The position numbers were made by a program, and so were the translations under genes. DNA of 64,000 bases from Diplosphaera chodatii (lineage: Eukaryota > Chlorophyta > Trebouxiophyceae > Prasiolales > Stichococcaceae): assembly GCA_032358165.1 (NCBI GenBank), contig JAALGY010000032.1:2604001-2668000 (forward strand), written 5' to 3'. How positions within the stretch are numbered: the stretch's first letter is position 1; every line of letters begins with the position of its first letter. The notes under the pieces are model-generated. The model was given only the letters and a program-made list of their open reading frames with translations, was not told the DNA's origin and made no database searches. Below, piece after piece: positions 41,808 through 53,642 of this stretch.

Positions 41808-44800
41808 ATGCAGGCGTCACTGCTGGGCCGGGGCTCGGCGGTGGGACTGGCAGCCCCACAGCGGCGGCCCGTCATCAGGACACATGCACCGTCTTTATCC
41901 GCTCGCCCGGCGCAGGCGATGATGCCGCTCAAGGTGCGGCAGCTTCTTCGCAGGGTGTCTCGAAAGTGCGCCCTTTCGAATGATGCGGCCGGTGGCTGGT
42001 GCTCGGACGCACCGGAGCTGCCCTGCTGTCGTTACACAATCGTGCTGCTGGCTGTGCGTGCGGGGTGCAATGGTTTCAGCGATCCTGAGCCGAAGCCCTC
42101 CACTTTCCGTTTCTTGATCAGTCCCTGCGACGACTTTCTGTAGAGCGACGCTCAGAGTGCAACGACTGTGCTGATGGCGTGCACGCTGATACATCAGTAC
42201 CATTCGCCCCGTTCATCCTCATGCGATCGCTCAGCACCTCCGCATCAGCACTCCAGGGCATTTCAGTCAGCCACCCCTCCGATTGTTGGTAGACACTCCT
42301 GATGTCCGCGTGCAATCGCGCTCATGCTTTGTGCCGTGCTGTAGAGCGCCTTCAGCGCCGGCGCAGCAGGCACGAACTGCCTCAGGGCACGGCAGCCAGC
42401 AGCAAAGCGCGCGGCGCCTGTGGCCGCCACAGCCATGTCGTCAGCGGCACTGGACCCAGATGAGCAGCCTGGCTTCCTGGGCATTGCAAACATCACGTGG
42501 AAGAAGATCGTGCCGCTGGGCTTCATGTTCTTCGCCATCCTGTTCAACTACACCATCCTTCGAGACACCAAGGTGCAGGGCGTCAGTTGCTGTGAGTCAG
42601 TGTCATCAGCTGTGCCGCGCAGGATGGGCATCATTCATGACCACCTGCGACACGTGACACACCATCTGTGTGCCGCAGGATGTGTTGGTGGTGACAGCGC
42701 CCGGCAGCGGTGCTGAAATCATCCCATTCCTGAAGACATGGGTCAACTTGCCAGCAGCCATCGGCTTCACAGTGCTGTATGCAAAGGTGACAGATGTGAT
42801 ACCTGGCTGACTTGCTTTCCTCAATGTTGATGCAGTCGTGACAAGTCTTACTCTCATGCCCGCTCTTGAGATGTTTCTGCCTGCTCAATCATCGTGTCGT
42901 GCCTTTGCAGCTGGCAAACATCCTGTCGACAGAGCAGCTGTTCTATGCCTGCATCATCCCATTCATTGTCTTCTTCGGCGCTTTTGCCTTCGTCCTGTAC
43001 CCACTGCGGGAGACTCTCCACCCCACAGGTGCGACCTGGTTCTTTCATGTGGGCTGGCTCCCCCCCATGCGATGCACTTGAGCTGTCGGGGCGCTGGAGC
43101 TCTTGTTCATCTGCATCCCAAGCAACGGCCTTGGTGCATTGCAGAGTTTGCCGCAAATCTGCTGGGCAAGCTCGGCCCGCGGGCGGCCGGCCCCATTGCC
43201 ATCCTGCGGAACTGGACCTTCTGCCTGTTCTATGTGATGGCCGAGCTGTGGGGCTCCGTCGTGGTGTCGCTCCTGTTCTGGGGCTTTGCCAACCAGGTAA
43301 GAGGCGCGGAGAGTACGCAAACCGCTGCCAATACTGTTGCATTCACAGCGTGCGTCGGACGATGCCCTGTGCTGAGCCAGGCTCACAGGCAGCATGTGTC
43401 TGCAGATCACCACTGTGGACGAGGCAAAGCAGTTCTACCCGCTGTTTGGACTGGGTGCCAATGTGGCGCTGATCTTCTCTGGCCGCGCCGTCGTGGCCTT
43501 CTCCAAGGTTTGCCAACCCGGCACACTCATCACAACAACATTCACATCGGTCAGGAGGAAGTGCACGCGGTGGCATCCCACGAGCTCACAATGGTCATGT
43601 ATTCATGCGACACCTGCCACCTGTGCACATCTTGCAGCTGCGGGGGCGGCTCCCTGCGGGCGTGGATGGGTGGGGCGTGTCGCTGCGGGGGCTGATGGGC
43701 ATGGTGGTGATCGGCGGGCTGCTGGTGTGCGCCACCTACTTCTACCTGCAGCGCACCGTGGTGCCGGGCGTGGTGGCCAAGCTGCCGCCCAAGCCCAAGA
43801 AGCACAAGGCGGAGATGAGCATCGGCGAGTCGTTCACGTTCCTGGCCAAGTCCACCTACATCCGTGACCTGGCCACGCTGGTGCGTCCTGCTGTATGCCC
43901 ACGTCGCATGATGGTCAGCGCCTGCCCAGCGCCGCCATGAGCCACACACCACCGCAGTCCGTGTATATAACGGTGCCTAGTATGTTGCTGCCTCGCCGTG
44001 TACCTGTCCAGAGCACGGCAGCTGATGGCTCCTTGCCCGATCCAGGTGGTGGCGTACGGCATCAGCATCAACCTGGTGGAGGTGACGTGGAAGAGCAAGA
44101 TCAAGCAGCAGTTCCCCAACCCCAACGACTACTCCCAGTTCATGGGCAACTTCTCCACCGCCACCGGCAGCGTGACCTTCCTCATGATGCTGCTGTCGCG
44201 CTACATCTTCCGCAAGTTCGGCTGGGGCGTCGCCGCCGCCATCACCCCCACCGTGCTGCTCATCACCGGTGTGATTCCTCATCATGCTGCAATGACTGCA
44301 CCGACGAGCTGGGTAGGAAATCCAGCTGTCAGCAGTGACACCGCTCAGTTGTCTGCGCCCCTGTGGCATGCTCGTTTGAGTTGTGACAAGCAAGGTCGGT
44401 TGGACTGCAGGTGTGCTGTTCTTCGGTCTGATTCTCTTTGGCGCGCCGCTGAACCCGATGCTGGCCACCTTCGGGCTGACGCCGCTCATGGCAGCCGTCC
44501 TTGTGGGCGCCGCGCAGAACGTGTTTTCGAAGTCGTCCAAGTACTCGCTGTTCGACCCCTGCAAGGAGATGGCCTACATTCCGCTGGACCAGGAGACGCA
44601 GGTGTGCTGTCGTTCAACATGTTCCACCCTGTCCTGACATTCTTTTGGCGGACCGCCTCATTCGGGATAATTGAGCACTGATGATGCAGGTTGCCATGGC
44701 TTGTCTCAGTGTGTGTCGTGCATGCAGCTGACCCCTGCGCGACTGCTTGGTGCTGCAGCTCAAGGGCAAGGCGGCAATCGACGTGATCTGCAACCCGCTG

Positions 44801-45426
44801 GGCAAGTCGGGCGGCGCCCTCATCCAGCAGTTCATGATCATCTCCTTCGGCTCCCTGGCCGCGTCGACGCCCTACCTGGGCGGCATCCTGCTGGTCATCG
44901 TGCTGCTGTGGCTCAACGCCGCCCGCTCCCTGGACAAGCAGTTCACAGGTGCGCCCGCAGTCGGCTGTTGCTGTTGCCGTAACCATGCGCAACATATCTG
45001 GTGTTCTGAGTGCATGCTGCAGAGTACTGTGCCGTAAATGTGGGGTGGGTACGCTCGGATGGTATGGTATTGTGTTCGTGGCTCGTTTGCAGAGCTGCAA
45101 GTGGAGCAAATGCGGCTGAAGAAGCAGCAGCAGCAGTCGGAGTCTGGCACAGGCCAGGGCCGCAAGTACAAGTTTGTGTCACAGCTGAACGACCAGGGTT
45201 TCATTGAGGGTGCGCACTCTTTTCAAGAGCGTCTGCAAGCGTGCAGCAGACGCCTTGCACTGCTGATGTCCTACTTTCATTGTCTTGTGGTTTGTGGACG
45301 ATCCTGCACGTTCAAATCTATGCAGGCAAGTACGTGCTCGTGTCGGACCTGTCGACGGTGAAGCCGGACGATGTGCTGCTGGCGTCACAGGATGTGCGCG
45401 CACTGCCCTGCGATACTGATACTTGA
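41808..45426 (+). CDS. NTT: Plastid ATP/ADP translocator (NTT family)
   Basis: Twelve phase-consistent exons: 41808-41933, 42345-42572, 42679-42786, 42911-43028, 43145-43296, 43406-43507, 43638-43880, 44046-44268, 44411-44601, 44759-44948, 45093-45209, 45326-45426. A transit peptide of about 75 residues precedes about 12 membrane helices. Signature segments: WKKIVPLGFMFFAILFNYTI, LRDTKDVLVVTAPGSGAEII, CIIPFIVFFGAFAFVLYPLR, RNWTFCLFYVMAELWGSVVV, ITTVDEAKQFYPLFGLGANV, LVEVTWKSKIKQQFPNPNDY and FDPCKEMAYIPLDQETQ. NTT exchanges cytosolic ATP for stromal ADP plus phosphate across the inner envelope. The family also occurs in intracellular bacteria, but the transit peptide and the introns show this is the plastid type. 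Confidence 0.95.
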
Positions 45427-46029
45427 TAAAGTGAACACTCAAGGACTGGCAAACTCAGGCATGCGACTGTATCACGGTGCTGCCAGGCGGCAAAGGTTTC
45501 TGTGACCCTGCTACGTGCCATTTACAGGTCCCTCCTGGCCAGAAGGCATAAGCGGGCAGTGCCATTGCCAAAGTGGAGCTGCAGATGAGGGGGCCGGGCT
45601 GCCCTGCTCGACTGCAGATAGGGGTCCAGATGCGATGAAGCATTGTTGCTGGACGAATGGCTTGGGGCTCGGGGCTTTGAGCTGCAGATTCCACTGCAGC
45701 GGTGCTCAGCAGTGGGCAGCTGACGATGGGTGACAGGGGCTGCCAGCACCACTGCACCCTCCGCGTGCGTTCGGCGCCAGAGCCAGTGGCTGTAGGTTGC
45801 AGCACTCTTCCGGGATTTGCTTTGCTTGTGTAGCGCATATTTTTCTTGAGCTGGACCACATTTCTTGAGCTTCTGGTTAGACAGGAGAAAGCCAAGTCAC
45901 AGCCTCAGGCAACACTTCGGCAAGCAGACCTTCCTCCAGAATGTGATCAACGTCTGTACCAGGTGTACCTCTGTGCACATTACAACAGCACACATCTGTT
46001 TGCGCATTCGGAGCACTGGCGAACGCACC
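45427..46029. other. Intergenic: NTT 3' UTR and upstream region of the LDH gene
   Basis: About 600 bp between two plus-strand genes. No conserved open frame, RNA gene or repeat was seen. Confidence 0.4.
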
Positions 46030-48278
46030 ATGCAGGCTCGTAGTGCAGGTTCAGGCCTTCAGACCTGGCTGGTGCCCTGCTGCTTGCAGCACTTCAGCCG
46101 GCACTGCACGCAGCAGCGCGCTTTGCAACCTCGACAGCAAGCACTGCCGTCATATAGCCGTCGTCAACGAGACTTCCTATCTTCAAGCATGGCTGCAGTA
46201 GCAGAGCGTCTGGCGTCCGCACCGCAGCCAGAAACTGCAGCTGAGCAAGATGTTGCAATCCCGGTGCTGCGGCAGCTGGCCCTTCAAGCGATCCTTGCGC
46301 TTGGCTTCAACGCCGAGGACGCGGACTGCATCTTGCAGGTGCAATGTGATCACTATTGCCAGTGCCCTTTCCATGGCTGGCAACGAGACAGGTCCATCAT
46401 GCAATGGCGACGGTGAACGTTCTGTACCCACGACATCATCTGAGGAGGTGATGATGATCTTCGCCATGGTGCAGGTATTGATGTGGGCACAGCTGCGTGG
46501 GAACTCACAGAACTTGGTGAAGGTGGTCAGCGGTGGGCTGCCACGGGACGCAAATGAGCAGCCGCCCGCGATCACACATGATACCAGCCTCTCAGCGCGC
46601 ATAGATGGCGGCAAAAGCTTCGGCATGCTGGCCATGCGGCTCGCAGTGGATACTGCGCTGCGCAAGGCGTGCGCTGGAGGCGGCATGGCGATCGTGGGCA
46701 CCACCAACACAGCCAGCGGCACCGGCGCCCTGGGGTGATCATCTGCAGTTGCTTTCCCGCGTGCCCACGTTGGCGAACCTCATATCTAGTTCTCCTCGCT
46801 GCAAGTGCAGTATCAGCAACGATGCAAACCACACGCAGGTACTGGGCGGACCACATGGCTAGGCAAGGCCTGATTGGGATCGTGCTATCGCAGTCGCCTG
46901 AGTATGTGGCGCCGCACGGCTCCTCACAAGCCGTGTTCGGCACCAACCCGATTGCGGTATGCAATAAGCCTTGCGGTGGCAGCCTGCTGACATGTCCCAG
47001 CTGGCAGTGACCTCACAGAGGCACCAGCATCATACACCATTGGATGAACACGGTCGGTGTGCACAGGTGGGGGTGCCAACAGACGGCAGCCCGCTGGTGC
47101 TGGACATGGCGACTTCCTCCACGGCATACTTTGCGCTCGTGGAGGCGCAGCGAGCGGGACAGTCTGTGGGACACGACGTCGGGTTTGACGCTGCCGGGGA
47201 TGTGACAACCGACCCCGGCGCCATCTTGGCCGGCGGTGCCCTGCGTTCCTTTGACAGGTGTGATAATTGTGAACCATGGCATCTAGCGCAGGAGATGTGG
47301 ATGCAAGCTTGCTTGATTCCTTGATGTAGCCTTGAACTGGGTCCATCGTCATCGTGAGGCCAATCGGTTTGATATGGCTTGCAGGGGCTACAAGGGCAGC
47401 CACCTGGCCCTGCTGATCGAGCTACTGGCAGGGCCCCTCGTCGGCGGAGCAGTTGCTGACAAGGTGTAGGCGCTTCCATGTACAACAGCTTGCCATTTCC
47501 CATGCACTCCCACAACATGTGTATTTGTGGAAGAGCAGTGCAGCTGAATCCACCAGCGTGGCCATTGCATGCAGGCGGCATCTGGCAACTGGGGCAACCT
47601 GGTGATTGCAATCGACCCCAGCTTGCTGGGCAACAAGGCAGCTTTCAGGTGCCTACTGCAATCGCATGAAGTCGATGGTGTTTCGCCTACCTGCTGTATG
47701 ATGCTACCGTCACCATCTAAGACAATGCCAGCAGGGACCTGAGGTCGCTTGCCTTGATGCGCACCCAGGCGCGGTGTGGAGGCTGTGCTGGCTCGCACGA
47801 AAGCTGCACGTCCGCTTCCCGATGGTAGCGGCGTCACCCTGCCTGGCGAACGCGGCAGCGGACTCGCAGGTGCTCCTGCCTGCTGAGATGCATCACGGCT
47901 TGCGCGGCATGTCTGCACAGCACTTCGTTGCTGTCCATCCTCTCGCTATTGCATGTGTTCATGCAATATCCAGCATGCAAACGATCTGCTCTGCATTAGC
48001 GCAGCTGCGCGGCAGGCAGCAAACAGCATTCCAGTTGCCAGACAGCTGCTTCGGGACCTGGAGGCGCTGGCAGCCCGGGGCCCGACGGCCACCGAGGCCT
48101 CTGCATCACCCGCGGCTGCACAGGCAGGCCTGCTGCCTGTTTCCGGACTTTGCCCTTCAGACCTTGGCACAATGTCAATGCGCATGTATCATCGCCAGGG
48201 ATGCTGCCATGCTGAAGCGCTGACTGCAGGAAAACGTCATGGCTGGCGCTTCAGCGTGCACAGTGTATATGGTTGCAG
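46030..48278 (+). CDS. Malate/L-lactate dehydrogenase-like oxidoreductase (Ldh_2 family)
   Basis: Exons 46030-46338, 46475-46734, 46839-46956, 47067-47257, 47385-47463, 47575-47648, 47769-47869, and from 48005 to an unresolved end. The N-terminus has a ~55-residue Arg/Gln/Ser-rich targeting extension. Family segments: LMWAQLRGNSQNLVKVVSGG, GGGMAIVGTTNTASGTGALG, GSSQAVFGTNPIA, GSPLVLDMATSSTAYFALVE, GYKGSHLALLIELLAGPLVG, LPGERGSGLAAARQAANSIP and VARQLLRDLEALAA. These NAD(P)-dependent enzymes (YlbC/YiaK fold, unrelated to classical LDH) oxidise malate, lactate, ureidoglycolate or similar 2-hydroxy acids; the substrate cannot be read from sequence. The last exon has no stop before it overlaps CBL coding sequence in another frame, so the end given is nominal. 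Confidence 0.8.
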
Positions 48279-49064
48279 GGCAGCACCTCAGCAGCGCAGC
48301 CGCAGCCGCCGCCCGATCGTGGCATCGGCACGCGCATCCTGCACCCGGCAAACCACCCGGTGCACGACCCATACGCCGCAGTGTCGCCCCCGCTGTACCA
48401 GACGGCGACCTTCGGGCAGCCGGGGGCGACTGAGGGGGGCCCCTACGACTACACGCGCTCTGGCAACCCCACCCGCACCCAGCTGGAGTCCCAAATGGCA
48501 GAACTAGAGGTGTGCAGCCGCTGCTATGCACAGAGAGCTGTCGCAACACGCCTGCCTAGTGTCGTGATCAGCTGCTGACACCATGCCTGGCCAGAAACTC
48601 CCAAGTCCAGGAGTGATGCCAGCCTCCGATCCCAAACAAGCACATGTGTGTCATCTTGAGCTGCGCACACACGACACCCAGTGGTAACTGCCTCCCATTC
48701 CCTGGCGGCATGCTGGAATTGTATGCCGTGCGTTGAAGCTGTGTGCTGCTGACACAAGCCAATGCGGGATGGCATAGGGCGGCGACGGGGCTTTTGCCTT
48801 TGCAAGCGGCATGGCGGCGCTGGGGGCGGTGCTGCGGGTGGCGGCGGCGGGGCAGCACGTCATCGCGGGGGACGACCTGTACGGCGGCACCTCCCGCCTC
48901 CTGCAGCGCGTCGCCCCCAGCCTGGGCCTGGAGGTCTCCAATGTCGACATGAGCAACCCCCGGTGCGGCCGCAGCTGCTGCCAGCGCTATTGCACTATTG
49001 CACCAGATGCGCATGCCATGTAGACAACGAGCGTCACAAAGCTGCCGAGCTGCTGGGGGGCAGC

Positions 49065-49098
<34 letters not shown>

Positions 49099-51124
49099 TG
49101 GCTTGCTCATGACATCTGGACTCAATGTGGTGCTGCTGGCTGAGAGAGCGTGTGGCCTGCACTCCACTTGCAGTTGCACTTGACTGGGACGACTGCAGCC
49201 GCCGTTGCCACTGCAGGAACGTGTCGGAGGCGGTCCGGCCAGGCCAGACCGCGCTGGTCATGGTGGAGTCGCCCACCAACCCGCGCATGCAGGTGTGCGA
49301 CATCGCCGCACTGGCCGCCATCGCACACGACGCCGGCGCCATCTGCTGTGTCGACAATAGGTGCATCCTTCTGTCCTCATACCTCTAATCCATCTGATAC
49401 CCTGCAGGGCAATGCAATGTCCTACGCCACTGATTGTGTTGCAGCAACACGTCACTGCTGTGCACCACCTGCGAGAATGCTCCATAGAGAGGCGGTATGC
49501 AGATCAGCATGGGTCCAAGCGCGATGCTCATGGCCACGCCCTGCTTGCATGCAGCATCATGACGTCCATGTTCCAGCGGCCGCTGGACCTGGGCGCCGAC
49601 ATCTGCATGACCAGCATGACCAAGTTCATCGGCGGCCACTCGGACCTCACCGGCGGCCTCCTCAGCGTGAAGGGCAAGGCCCTGTGCGACCGCATCTACT
49701 TCACCCAGGTGCTTGGGACCAGCATGCATGCGTGCTCACTCCGCCATGCCGCCCCCAAGCAGGACGTGCTGCATGGCTGTGCTGCATGCGCTGCCGACCA
49801 TCCGAAAACTGAGGCGCACACCTGTTGCAGGAGCTCATCGTCGCTTGTGCACACGTGCCTGCAGAATGCCGAGGGCGCAATCCTGGGCCCGTTCGACTGC
49901 TGGCTGGCGCTGCGGGGGCTGAAGACCATGGCGCTGCGCATGGAGCGGCAGGTGCGCACGCCCTGCGGGCGCATACGTATGCATGCTGGCCTGGCTTGAT
50001 GCAGCAGCATTGACCCAAAGTGATCATTTCGTCAGCCCTATTTCGTTTCAGCTTCAAATTACAGCGACCACTGTGCAAGAATGAGCAGCCCATCCATCGT
50101 CATGACATTTCACTGCTGCTTCGCAGGTGGCCAACGCGGCAGCGCTGGCTGCGTATCTGGAGGCGCACCCCTTGGTGCAGCGTGTGAACTACGCCGGGCT
50201 GCCCAGCCACCCTGGCTTCGCCACCAATGCGCGGCAAGCCACCAGCGCAGGCTCCCTTCTCAGCTTCGAGACTGGAAGGTGCGGATGGCATCATACATAT
50301 GGGTGCATCAGGCATTGGTCAGCTGCAGGCTGTGTTCATGCCGCTTGCTGCAGCCTTCCTTTCCTCGTGGCACACGCAGCAACTTTGAGTGTCACCTGCG
50401 AGTCACACCGGGTATCATGTCCAAGCTCCTCTGTCATGTCCTGCAGCGTGGAGGCCAGCAGGGTGATTGTTGAAGAGACGCAGCTGTACAGCATCGTGGT
50501 CAGCTTCGGCAGCGTGAAGTCGTCGATCAGCCTGCCCTGCTACATGTCGCATGCTTCCATCCCTGCTGAGGTGCGCGGGCCGTGACATTGGCTCTCAGCT
50601 GCATTCGTCTTCACATGTCCCCTGACGTGAACTCCTTGCATGGTCAGGGTGTCATCTGTCAGGACGCTACATAATATTTGCCTCGACACTGCTGACACCT
50701 CAGGTGCGAGCGGCGCGGGGCCTTCCAGACGACCTGGTCCGCATCTCGGCTGGCATTGAGGACGTGCACGACCTTCTGGGCGGTGTGCTGGCAGCTAACC
50801 AGCTTTTTGCTGCTTTCACCTTGATTATATGCATACATCAGCTGTTTTCTTTCTACATGTCGGGCCATGAGCAGGATGCTGGCTGTATGATCACTTTCAG
50901 CCTGCCCTGCATTTGCAGATCTACACCAGGCAATGGGCAAGGCTATGGCTGCGACGGGCATGCAGCCGCAGATGGGCCCCGCCTCGCCCTACACCTTTGC
51001 GCAGAGCGCAGCAGCGGAAGCAGCCACCCTGCGTGCGCAGGTCCAGCAGCTGCAGGCGGAGCTGGCCACAGTGCGTTCGGCGAAGGAACACTGGAACGAG
51101 CTGCTTGACACACTACCGTTGTAG
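48279..51124 (+). CDS. CBL: Cystathionine beta-lyase (plastid methionine pathway)
   Basis: Exons 48279-48509, 48778-48962, 49217-49360, 49555-49708, 49865-49951, 50127-50278, 50447-50570, 50704-50782, 50919-51124; the first coding exon upstream is unresolved. Hallmarks: SPPLYQTATFGQPGATEGGP, YDYTRSGNPTRTQLESQMAE, FAFASGMAALGAVLRVAAAG, VESPTNPRMQVCDIAALAAI, CVDNSIMTSMFQRPLDLGAD, MTSMTKFIGGHSDLTGGLLS (PLP lysine in TKF), EGAILGPFDCWLALRGLKTM, SFGSVKSSISLPCYMSHASI and DDLVRISAGIEDVHDLLGD. The enzyme cleaves cystathionine to homocysteine, pyruvate and ammonia. Cystathionine gamma-lyase and gamma-synthase are relatives, but the segments fit plant CBL. A coiled-coil C-terminal extension of about 50 residues is unusual. 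Confidence 0.9.
49063..49098 (+). repeat. (CAG/GCA)n microsatellite in a CBL intron
   Basis: An uninterrupted trinucleotide run of about 11 units lies in the intron between CBL exons 2 and 3. It is not in the coding sequence. Confidence 0.9.
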
Positions 51125-51740
51125 GTGCAGATGCAGACAGTCAGAATTTCTCCCCTTGACTGCATACAGCTTGGTCGGCAATGTGCCAGTTCCTCCACAT
51201 TGGAGGTAAAATTTCAGCGAATTTGTCAGCATCAGCTGATTGAGCAACAGTGTACACTCGCCACATGGTGGCACGAAGTTTATTCTGAGCAAGGCTGCCT
51301 TGTGTCCTGTGTATCAGTGGTCACACGCCGCGATGTATCCCCTACATTACCACGAAGGCAACAGACTGGCGGAAATATCCCTGATCACGTTTTGGGTTCA
51401 AGTCAACAGCATCCATCCGCCCTGACAGTGGCCCGAAGATGCCTGCGAACATGGCAGCATCCATTGACGATGACGTGCTCTCGAATGCCTGCATCTTTAG
51501 GCCTGCAAAGCACACCACATTGATGCACATGTAGTCGCAGGTGTGTTAACCAATCAATGTTGCTGCAAACCCACCAATGATCTGCAGCCTGCGCTGGCAT
51601 GCATGTAGCCATTCCCACAGCGCCAGGACTTCATGCTCCCTGATCAATGCAGCAGACACATCAGAGCGGCTCACCACTTCACCACAGCACTTCAGCAAGG
51701 AAGGCATTCGACGTCAGAGATGTTGCAACATGGAAGTGCG
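51125..51740. other. Convergent intergenic region CBL / methyltransferase
   Basis: About 615 bp between converging stop codons, expected to hold both 3' UTRs. Short open frames have no recognisable domain. Confidence 0.4.
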
Positions 51741-53137
51741 CTACCGGAATGTTGGGTATGCCAGCAAGTCATCGAACACGAGTATGGCTCCAGGGTGGAT
51801 GCGATCGCTGAGCAACGCCAGCGCATCCCGCGCCCCAGCGTACTGCACAGAGCCAGGTGAGCTGCATGTTGGCAGCTTGTGGCCAGCTGTTTGGTGTCTG
51901 CCGCGGTGCATGCATTTCGTTGGGCAAACCCTGAGTAAATTACGGATGCGACAGCGGCGAACAGGTGCGAGGGGTGTTCACCAGGTCGCAGTCGATGTGC
52001 AGGAATGTGACATTGCGAAAAATTGCTGGCCTTTGACGCCCGAGGGCGTCCAGCTCTGCCAGGAATGGCGGCAGAGACTCGTTGAAAAGCCCCTTTATCA
52101 GCCGCGCATTGCTGGGGACCGGTGGCAGCTTGCCTTTCAGGTTGAAGTGCCCTGCACCAAACCCGGACCAGGCCTGCAGTATCAGCAGCTGCTGTCAGTG
52201 TGACATGGAGACGCGGTGTTGGCGCGATCTCCAGGGCACAGGCAGTGCCAAAGAACCCTCGTCCTGACCCACCTCTGGCAAGCCGGTGAAGGTGTCGAAT
52301 CCAACAACACCCACATGTGCAGCCCCGCTGCTGATGTCGGGGTGGCTGCCGCACACTGCCTCTCGGTACTTGGCTGTCCACGTCAGTGTAGCCCCACCAG
52401 CCACCCCAAACTCCAGCCACTGGACACAGTGCGACATACCAAGTCAGCCACAGACTGTGCAGAACCACCTGCAGTCAGCGACTGGTCATGCATGCAACTA
52501 CTGGTTGCTCGCAACACTGTAGCACCTGTCCCTGACACAACGGGTATGCCAAGGTTGTGTTGGACGACAGCACATATTGTACGGGCCGCTGAACGATCTG
52601 ATTCTCATCCAATAATGGTTTCAACTCCGCAAGGAAATCCTCCAGGTTGTCAGTCAGCGGCTTGATGGGAACAACCGCAACAGTATCTGGCTTGCCAACC
52701 TGCATGATGGCATTTGTCCGTTGCAATTGCAGGACTGAGAGCGCAGCCACAAATGGATGAGGTAACCACGTTGCAGAGAGAGGCACCTCCCCTGCTGTAT
52801 ATGCATTTCTCAGACGAACAGGATGCCAGCAGAGACTGCGTACCTGGTCAGGGCGGACAGGATGCAGCCTGAGCCCGCTGCTGCTCTGTTCCAGGCCATG
52901 CAGGTCCGCATAACACGTCTGCACCGACGAACCTTCACGGTCATACCCAACATGACCTCGGTGCGTTGATGGACCTGCACTGATCAGGCCGGGCTGCGGC
53001 TTCATGTGCAGCATCCGGTGCACCTGCTTTATGCTGCCCGACCTCGCCGAGTTTGTATTGTGATGTGATGCAATCCAAAGGACCAACGATCCCAATGCGA
53101 TGACAGTCACACTCCTGCTCCATGTCATGCCCTGCAT
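51741..53137 (-). CDS. Membrane-anchored TylF/macrocin-O-methyltransferase-like protein
   Basis: Exons 52844-53137, 52526-52699, about 52440-52468 (junction unresolved), 52273-52419, 51982-52173, 51741-51842. The N-terminus has one hydrophobic helix after a short basic start (SVTVIALGSLVLWIA), typical of a type II Golgi or ER anchor. The catalytic part resembles the TylF/MycF family: WLEFGVAGGATLTWTA, VVGFDTFTGLPE, LIKGLFNESLPPFLAELDAL, NVTFLHIDCDL and HPGAILVFDDLLAY. The Asp residues in HIDCDL and FDDL are the usual metal ligands of this group. Known relatives methylate sugar hydroxyls. A role in methylating secreted or cell-wall glycans is inferred. The 29-nt third exon does not fit in phase with both neighbours. 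Confidence 0.68.
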
Positions 53138-53642
53138 CCACTACTAGTGGCGACTGGCACGACTTCGAGGAACGCAGCAAGGCATTTGGGCAAACGGAGC
53201 ATGACTCGTTTGGTTTCGATGTGCTGCAGCGCTGTACCATGGTGCAGTTGTAGCTATGCAGCAGTGCAGCTAGCGCCGCGACCCTGCGTTATGTGCACGT
53301 CGGCATGGCCGCACATGTGAGGCACAGGCAAATAGTACTTTGCTTACTCCGACTTGCATTCAGCTGCCGTCGATCCCAAGTCAGTGCCACAATGCCTCCG
53401 AGTGTGCTTGATGTGTCCGGTGCGTACACAGGGTGCCTCAGCTCGATGGACAAACTCAGTGATCTGGAGTATAACCGAGTGGAACAGTTCGTGGCGTTCG
53501 GAGCAAATCTATCTGGACGTGCTATATACTGTGACAGTATCAATGCTGCATAACATCACGCTCGCAGCTGCATGTGTTGCACAGCAGCCTGCACCCGATC
53601 GCAGAGGATGCCTCGTTCAATGACCTGCGTTAGTCATCTGCA
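53138..53642. promoter_or_regulatory. Divergent region methyltransferase / cyclin-like gene
   Basis: About 500 bp between the methyltransferase start and the first recognised cyclin-like exon. It probably includes both promoters and an unrecognised first exon of the cyclin-like gene (a short open stretch with ATG at about 53449 encodes MDKLSDLEYNRVEQFVAFG but has no matching splice phase). Confidence 0.35.

Noticed and set aside
42838..43695. 285-codon open frame inside the NTT gene
   Set aside because: It mixes coding frames and introns of NTT and contains no conserved sequence outside of those.
43551..44564. Minus-strand open frames antisense to NTT
   Set aside because: Shadows caused by codon bias of the NTT exons; His/Arg-rich text without domain.
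41808..45426. NTT considered as a gene from an intracellular bacterial parasite
   Set aside because: It has a transit peptide, eleven spliceosomal introns and plant-type sequence, so it is the plastid nucleotide translocator.
49063..49098. CAG repeat as a polyglutamine tract in CBL
   Set aside because: It is intronic: the flanking exons join in phase and match CBL without it.
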